From CAVSRC01 sp963798195 (GTDB lineage: Bacteria > Pseudomonadota > Alphaproteobacteria > Rhizobiales > Kaistiaceae): a DNA stretch of 64,000 bases. Under the pieces are notes generated by a model. It did no database searches. It saw only the letters and a program-made list of their open reading frames with translations, and was not told the DNA's origin. This document shows positions 58,528 through 64,000 of the stretch, piece after piece. Every line of letters starts with the position of its first letter. The stretch's first letter is position 1. The position numbers and the translations under genes are program-made. The stretch covers positions 248,001-312,000 of the forward strand of contig CAWCSF010000006.1 of assembly GCA_963798195.1 (NCBI GenBank), in the 5' to 3' direction.

Positions 58528-59672
58528 GTCGTGTTCGGATACTGGTGGGCCTTCGCCACTTCCTCGTTCAGTTCGAGGCCGATGCCGGGCCGGTCACTCA
58601 TCTGGATGTAACCGTCCTTGATGATATCGCCGCCGTCGGTGATCGTGCTCCAGAAGTCGCGGTGCAGCCAGTGGAATTCGAGCACCAGGAAGTTCGGTAC
58701 CGTCGCACAGACATGCGCCGAGGCCATCGTTCCGATCGGCGAAGCAACGTTATGCGGCGCGAACGGGATGTAATAGATCTCCGCCATCTGGGCGATCTTG
58801 CGACACTCCGACAACCCACCGCATTTCGGAATGTCCGGCATGATGATGTCGACGGCCTGCTTCTCAAGCAGCTCGCGGAAGCCCTGGCGGAGGTAGAGGT
58901 TCTCGCCGGCGCAGATCGGCGTCGTCGTCGAGCGCTTCACCTCGCGCATCGCGTCGACGTTTTCCGGCGGCACCGGCTCTTCCATCCACATCAGGTGAAA
59001 CTGCTCGAGGTCGCGCGCGAGGCGGATGGCGCTTGTCGTATCGAGGCGCGTGTGGAGATCGCAGGCGACGTCCACGCTCTTGCCGGCGGCGGTCTTCACC
59101 ATCTCCGCGAGCTTGACCATGCGGTCGTGTTCCCACTCGCCCGCGGTGTAGTTGAACGGATCCTTGGAGAAATTGGCGACTTCGCTTTGGTACTTGCCGT
59201 AAGCGCCGATATCCAGGTCGATCTTGAGCGCAGTGAAACCCTTCTCCAGCACCTCGTCGACGACCTTCTTGCACTCGTCGAAGTTCATGCCCGGCGTCAC
59301 TTCACAATCGGCGTAAACGCGCACCTTGTCGCGGAACTTGCCGCCCATCAGCTCGTAGATCGGCGTTTTCAGCGCCTTGCCCTTGAGGTCCCAGAGGGCG
59401 ATCTCGATGCCGGTCAACGCGGTGATCAACGCACCGGCGAAGCCGCCCTCGAAGACGCGGCTGCGGCGCAGCCTCTCGAAGATCGCGTCGATCTCGAATG
59501 GGTCGCGGCCGATCAGCTTCGGTGCGAATTCCCGCTGGATGATGGCAATTGCCTGGTGCCCGCCATGGACACACTCGCCGATGCCGGTGATGCCCGCGTC
59601 AGTTTCGATCTTTACCCAAAGCTGCATGCAGTGACCGGCCGTAGCGGCAGTCTTCACGGACGTTATCTTCAT
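58515..59672 (-). CDS. mandelate racemase/muconate lactonizing enzyme family dehydratase
   Basis: A 385-residue enolase-superfamily enzyme, possibly a sugar-acid dehydratase. Active-site residues are visible in order: TALKIDLDIGA (catalytic lysine at the second strand), VACDLHTRLD (first metal ligand), MWMEEPVPPEN (second), TPICAGENL (third), and YYIPFAPHNVASPIG (catalytic histidine). The N-terminal capping domain is TSVKTAATAGHCMQLWVKIE. The galactonate-dehydratase-like KxD/H layout suggests acid-sugar substrates. It is followed by the RraA-like gene upstream in the same orientation; the two may form a short catabolic operon. Confidence 0.88.
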   Translation of the reverse strand: MKITSVKTAATAGHCMQLWVKIETDAGITGIGECVHGGHQAIAIIQREFAPKLIGRDPFEIDAIFERLRRSRVFEGGFAGALITALTGIEIALWDLKGKALKTPIYELMGGKFRDKVRVYADCEVTPGMNFDECKKVVDEVLEKGFTALKIDLDIGAYGKYQSEVANFSKDPFNYTAGEWEHDRMVKLAEMVKTAAGKSVDVACDLHTRLDTTSAIRLARDLEQFHLMWMEEPVPPENVDAMREVKRSTTTPICAGENLYLRQGFRELLEKQAVDIIMPDIPKCGGLSECRKIAQMAEIYYIPFAPHNVASPIGTMASAHVCATVPNFLVLEFHWLHRDFWSTITDGGDIIKDGYIQMSDRPGIGLELNEEVAKAHQYPNTTWFE

Positions 59673-59715
59673 TGTCGGATGATCTCTTGTCGGATGATGT
59701 TGAAAGCTCGGCGTG

Positions 59716-60522
59716 TCAGCCCTTGGCCTTGCGCCATGCCTCGTATTCGGCCTGACCCGTCTCGTCGAGCGGGTAGTAGCGGCGGATGCTGCCGCCCTCG
59801 GCAAGCTTGAGGCGGCTGAACTCTTCCCAGTCCTCGTGGTCACGCGTATGGCGCAGCACCAGCGACGCCATGGCGGCGGGGATGACGACGGCGCCGTCGT
59901 CGTCCGCGATCATGATGTCGCCGGGCAGCACCAGCACGCGGCTCATCGAGATCGGCACGTTGTAGGCCCACGGGAACAGTGTGGACTGCGAGGCGTAGTT
60001 CGGCGTGAAGCCGCGCGTCCAGATCGGCGTGCCGACCTCGCGCACGCTCGGCCAGTCGCGCACGCATCCGTCAACCACGACACCGACGCCACCGCGGCCC
60101 TTGAAGAACGTCAGCAGCATCTCGCCCATCGTCCCGGTGTACATGTCACCCTCGGCCTGCACCGCAAGGATGTCGCCGGGCTGCACCGTTTCGAACACCG
60201 CCCACAACGCTGAGTGCTTCTCGACGTGCTCCTCGGCGGCGCCGGAGGCGAGATTCCACACCACGTCCTCGCGGCGCGGCATGAACTGCAGCGTGACGAC
60301 CGGGCCCACCACCTTTGTCCGTTCCTGGCGCGGTACTGGCCCCTGAATGAAGGTCTGGCGCACGCCCATGCGGTGCATCACCGCACTTGCGGTAGCGCTG
60401 CCAACGCTATGCAACCTTCGGATGATTTCAGGATCGGGCCGGGCGAAGGCCGGTCCCGCGATCGGGAGGCTCCCGGTGATGCCGGGCCCCGGCAGGTCGA
60501 CATCAGTGAACAGTTCAGCCAT
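59716..60522 (-). CDS. RraA family protein (hydroxy-methyl-oxoglutarate aldolase-like)
   Basis: A 268-residue member of the RraA/HMG aldolase fold. Characteristic stretches: GSATASAVMHRMGVRQTFIQ near residue 41, VVGPVVTLQF near 71, a phosphate-binding glycine loop GRGGVGVVVDGCVRDWPSVR near residue 140, and the metal region PGDIMIADDDGAVVIPAA. The conserved arginine and aspartates for aldol cleavage of 4-hydroxy-4-methyl-2-oxoglutarate are present. Downstream dehydratase could make a 2-keto acid that this enzyme cleaves. Divergent from leuS; 60523-60698 shows no clear regulatory element. Confidence 0.88.
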   Translation of the reverse strand: MAELFTDVDLPGPGITGSLPIAGPAFARPDPEIIRRLHSVGSATASAVMHRMGVRQTFIQGPVPRQERTKVVGPVVTLQFMPRREDVVWNLASGAAEEHVEKHSALWAVFETVQPGDILAVQAEGDMYTGTMGEMLLTFFKGRGGVGVVVDGCVRDWPSVREVGTPIWTRGFTPNYASQSTLFPWAYNVPISMSRVLVLPGDIMIADDDGAVVIPAAMASLVLRHTRDHEDWEEFSRLKLAEGGSIRRYYPLDETGQAEYEAWRKAKG

Positions 60523-60698
60523 TTCCGCCCCAATTCGTGTTATGATTTAATCCGGGTTCCTGAATATCTCCCCGCGATTGCCGCCGCAAGGACGCGGGCC
60601 TTTCCGATTGACCGGCGGGCGCGATTCTGGTGATGGTCCGGCCCGGCCGGAACACGGCCGCAATCCAGCCCGAAAGCCCCGCGCGCACCGTTAAGACC

Positions 60699-63378
60699 AT
60701 GGCCACCGAACGATACAATCCCCGCGACGCGGAACCCCGCTGGCAGGCCAAATGGGCCGCCGAGCGCATCTTCGAGACAAAGAACGACGATCCGCGGCCA
60801 AAATACTACGTGCTCGAGATGTTCCCCTACCCTTCCGGGCGCATCCACATGGGGCACGTGCGCAACTACACCATGGGCGACGTCGTCGCCCGCTTCATGC
60901 GCGCCAAGGGCAACAACGTTCTCCATCCGATGGGCTGGGACGCCTTCGGCCTGCCGGCCGAGAACGCGGCGATGCAGAACCGCGTCAACCCGCGGACCTG
61001 GACCTACGACAACATCGCGACCATGCGCGACCAGCTCAAGATGATGGGGCTGTCGATCGACTGGACCCGCGAGTTCGCCACCTGCGACCCGGAATACTAC
61101 GCCCAGCAGCAGAAGCTCTTCCTCGACATGCTGGCGAAGGGTCTGGCCTATCGCCGCAAGTCGAAGGTGAACTGGGACCCGGTCGACCAGACCGTGCTCG
61201 CCAACGAGCAGGTGATCGACGGGCGCGGCTGGCGCTCGGGCGCCGTCGTCGAGCAGCGCGAGCTGACCCAATGGTTCTTCCGCATCACCGAATACAGCGA
61301 GGACCTGCTGACCGCGCTCGACCGCCTGGAGCGCTGGCCGGAGAAGGTTCGCCTGATGCAGCGGAACTGGATCGGCAAGTCGGAGGGCCTGCGCGTTCGC
61401 TTCGCCTTTGCCGGCGAAGCGCCGTCCGGCTTCGACACGATCGAGGTCTTCACCACGCGCCCGGACACGCTGTTCGGCGCGAGCTTCATCGCAATCTCGC
61501 CCGACCATCCGCTGGCCGCCGACCTCGCCCAGAAGGACAGCCGGCTCGCGGAGTTTATCGAGGAGTGCCATCGACACGGCACCAGCGCCGCTGCCCTCGA
61601 GACCGCGGAGAAGATGGGATACGCCACCGGCATCTCGGTGAAGCATCCCTTCCGCGAGAACCAGACGCTGCCCGTCTACGTCGCCAACTTCGTGCTGATG
61701 GAATACGGCACCGGAGCGATCTTCGGCTGCCCGGCGCACGACCAGCGCGACTACGACTTCGCCTCGAAATACGACCTGCCGATCATCCCGGTCGTGGCGC
61801 CGCTCGATGTGTTCGATACGGACGGCGACGTGGTGGTGTGGGTCGAGCAGTTCGTCAGCGGCAACGAGGCCTATCTGGACGACGGGCAGCTGATCAATTC
61901 CGAATTCCTGGACGGCATGACGGTCGCCAAGGCCAAGGAAGCCGTCGCGCAACGTCTTGAAATCGACTATCTTATTTGGCGCCCCCCAAGGCAAGCGGCA
62001 GGTGAACTATCGCCTGCGCGACTGGGGTGTATCGCGCCAGCGCTACTGGGGCTGTCCCATTCCCGTGATCCACTGCCCCGACCACGGGCCAGTGCCGGTG
62101 CCAGACAAGGACCTGCCCGTCCGGTTGCCCGAAGACGTGACGCTCGACAAGCCCGGGAATCCGCTCGACCGGCACCCGACATGGAAGCATGTCGCCTGTC
62201 CCGTCTGTGGCAAGCCGGCGACGCGCGAGACCGACACCATGGATACGTTCGTCGACTCGTCCTGGTATTTCGTCCGCTTCACCGCGCCCCACGCCAGCAC
62301 GCCGACAGAGCGCGCCGCCGCCGACGGGTGGCTGCCGGTCAACCAGTATATCGGCGGCATAGAGCACGCGATCCTGCACCTGCTCTACTCGCGCTTCTTC
62401 GCGCGCGCGATGAAGGCGACGGGCCATATCGGTATCGATGAACCGTTCGATGGAATGTTCACGCAGGGCATGGTCGTCCACGAGACTTATCGCGCCGGCG
62501 GCGAAGGCGGGAACGGCCACTGGCTGTCGCCGGCCGAAGTCCGCATCGAGGGTGACGGCGACGACCGAAGGGCCGTCGAGATCGCCACCGGCAATGCAGT
62601 CGATATCGGCGGCATCGAGAAGATGTCGAAGTCGAAGCGCAATACTGTCGACCCGAGCGAGATCATGGAGAGCTACGGCGCCGACACGGCGCGCTGGTTC
62701 ATGCTGTCCGACTCGCCGCCCGACCGCGACGTCATCTGGACCGAGGAGAGTGTCGCCGGTGCGGCGCGTTTCGTGCAGCGTGTCTGGCGTCTTGTCGGTG
62801 AGGCGATGGCCCAACCGGCCGTCCCACCGGCGGGTTCGGCGGTGTTGAAGGAAGCCAGCGAGGATGCGACGGCGCTGCGCAAGATCGCGCACCGCGCACT
62901 GGCCTCCGTCGAGGACAGCATCCGCGGCATCCGCTTCAACGTGGCCGTGGCCAAGATCTACGAGCTCGCCAACGCCATCGCGTCCGCGCTGACGCTGCTG
63001 CCGCAGCAGCAAACGGCTGCCGCCGACCGGGCGCTCGGCGCGGCGGTTCGCGAATCACTGGAAATGTTGGTCCATATGCTCGCACCGATGATGCCGCACC
63101 TGGCCGAAGAGTGCTGGGCCGCGCTCGGCCACAGCGGCATCGTGGCGACCCGGCAATGGCCGGAGGTCGACGGCAGCCTGCTGGTTGAGGACACGATTAC
63201 ACTGCCCGTTCAGGTAAACGGGCGGAAGCGCGGCGAATTGACAATCGCCACCGACGCGTCACAAGTTGAGGTCGAGACGGCAACGCTGGCGCTTGAGGCG
63301 ATCCAGCGGGCGCTGGATGGGCAAAAACCGCGGAAAATCGTGGTCGTACCGAAGAGGATCGTCAATGTTGTCATCTGA
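60699..63378 (+). pseudogene. leuS: leucyl-tRNA synthetase (one frameshift, almost surely a sequence error)
   Basis: The class I enzyme that charges tRNA-Leu, about 892 residues when one extra base is removed. HMGH of the HIGH motif is near residue 50 (YPSGRIHMGHVRNYTMGD), the editing domain covers about 225-420 (TTRPDTLFGASFIAISPDHP), and KMSKS is near 641 (IEKMSKSKRNTVDP). The frame breaks at about 61971-61978: the first frame runs to QRLEIDYL, the second from FGAPQGKRQVNYRLRDWGVS. Because leuS is essential and otherwise intact, an assembly or base-call error is the likely cause. Its stop overlaps lptE by 14 bases. Confidence 0.93.
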
Positions 63379-63913
63379 CCGCAGGCGATCGCGCGGCGGC
63401 CTGAGGGCGTTCGGCCTTCTTCCGCTTGTTGCTCTGGTAGCAGCCGCCCTCACAGCTTGCACGGTGCAGCCGCTTTACGCCCCCACGGCCGCCGGAACCT
63501 CGGTCGTCGCCTCGATCGGATCGATCTACATCGAGGACGCCGACACCCGGTTGGCGCAGGAAGTCCGCAACAAGCTCATCTTCAACCTGAACGGTGGCGC
63601 CGGCCAACCGGACAATCCCGCCTACCGCATGCGCCTGATCGTGACCGCCGCCGAGACGGCGCTCGGCGTCACCACCTTCGAGACGGCGCCTGCCTATTCG
63701 ATCACGGTCGCCGCAACCTACGAGATCACCTTGGCGGCAACGGGCAAGATCGTCCTGCGCAGCACGGCTCGCAGCACCGCCTCGTTCGATCGCGTCAATC
63801 AGGTCTACGCCAACACGCGCGCTCGGCTCGACGCCGAGAATCGCGCCGCCGCCCTCGTTGCCGACGAGATCCGCATTCGACTTTCCGCCGCGGCGGCCAA
63901 GGGCACGATCTAG
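63365..63913 (+). CDS. lptE: LPS-assembly lipoprotein
   Basis: A 182-residue outer-membrane lipoprotein that plugs LptD during LPS export. The lipobox is LTACTVQP with the cysteine near residue 33, after a short hydrophobic signal. The mature part has TRLAQEVRNKLIFNLNGGAG, SITVAATYEITLAATGKIVL and a C-terminal RARLDAENRAAALVADEIRI, the usual LptE pattern. The leuS-lptE-holA order is conserved in Hyphomicrobiales. Start is the ATG at 63365, inside the last codons of leuS. Confidence 0.9.
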   Translation: MLSSDRRRSRGGLRAFGLLPLVALVAAALTACTVQPLYAPTAAGTSVVASIGSIYIEDADTRLAQEVRNKLIFNLNGGAGQPDNPAYRMRLIVTAAETALGVTTFETAPAYSITVAATYEITLAATGKIVLRSTARSTASFDRVNQVYANTRARLDAENRAAALVADEIRIRLSAAAAKGTI

Positions 63914-63942
63914 CGGGACCGCCACGGCGGCGATAGCGAGCA

Positions 63943-64000
63943 GTGCAGATCAAGCCGGCCGATGCCGATCGTTTTCTTTCGCGGCCCGATCCCGCCATTC
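63943..64000 (+). CDS. holA: DNA polymerase III delta subunit, start only
   Basis: The first 19 codons, QIKPADADRFLSRPDP after a GTG start at 63943, followed by the window edge. DADRFL and RPDP at this position, and the place right after lptE, are characteristic of alphaproteobacterial HolA, the clamp-loader delta subunit. Too little sequence is present for any domain call. AGCGAGCA lies upstream as a weak ribosome site. Confidence 0.7.
   Translation, partial: MQIKPADADRFLSRPDPAI

Overview
The window is about 66% GC chromosomal DNA from an alphaproteobacterium, most likely of the order Hyphomicrobiales (Rhizobiales). The evidence is a PII gene (glnK) next to amtB, an ftsK-lolA-xth run, a leuS-lptE-holA run, a 1,611-residue NAD-dependent glutamate dehydrogenase, an imuA-imuB-dnaE2 mutagenesis cassette behind a GTTC-N7-GTTC LexA box, and a CenR-like response regulator. 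I see no tRNA, rRNA, CRISPR array, insertion sequence, integrase or phage gene. No gene-free stretch exceeds about 280 bases; the longest are 53320-53599, which holds a clear terminator, and 47663-47907, which holds a sigma-54-like promoter.

Layout. 1-2494 (minus): a Gfo/Idh/MocA oxidoreductase cut by the window edge, a decayed small subunit of the gluconate-dehydrogenase subunit 3 type, and its GMC flavoprotein partner. 2679-5248: LemA and a DUF2207 membrane protein. 5257-9540: acyl-CoA ligase, EamA transporter, glutathione-dependent formaldehyde dehydrogenase, DUF3175. 9666-16719: an uptake operon of M20 amidohydrolase, dipeptide-type ABC transporter (binding protein, two permeases, one fused double ATPase) and SDR dehydrogenase. 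16729-19347 (minus): Rieske ferredoxin and two paralogous COG2159 amidohydrolases. 19507-22036: an orphan BrnA-like antitoxin, a small unknown protein, gluconokinase, a VOC protein and a GST. 22082-27138 (minus): PaaK-like CoA ligase with a citryl-CoA-lyase-like enzyme, HtpX-type protease with a second LemA, and an alpha/beta hydrolase. 27303-29293: CHRD protein, then a divergent MBL-fold/TetR pair.

29297-36096 (minus) is the SOS mutagenesis cassette imuA-imuB-dnaE2. Three copies of a GC-rich palindromic element lie inside the imuB and dnaE2 reading frames, and a small exported-protein gene on the opposite strand separates imuB from dnaE2. 36262-45462 (plus): cupin, NAD-glutamate dehydrogenase and two tandem TPR-glycosyltransferase-like genes. 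45459-47662: UbiH-type monooxygenase and TesB thioesterase. 47908-49677: glnK-amtB. 49852-54400: ftsK, lolA, xth. 54408-57852: cyclic-nucleotide-binding protein, response regulator, L,D-transpeptidase, lipase, AraC regulator. 57862-60522 (minus): YggS, enolase-superfamily dehydratase, RraA-like protein. 60699-64000: leuS, lptE and the start of holA.

An important caveat: many genes that should be intact carry single-base frameshifts, including essential leuS, the glutamate dehydrogenase (two), dnaE2 (two), imuB (about three), an ABC binding protein and a hydrolase. Nearly all are explained by one extra base, and in each case removing it restores a family-typical sequence. This pattern fits uncorrected insertion-type sequencing errors better than true gene decay. 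Only the gluconate-dehydrogenase-like small subunit has enough separate lesions to suggest a real pseudogene.
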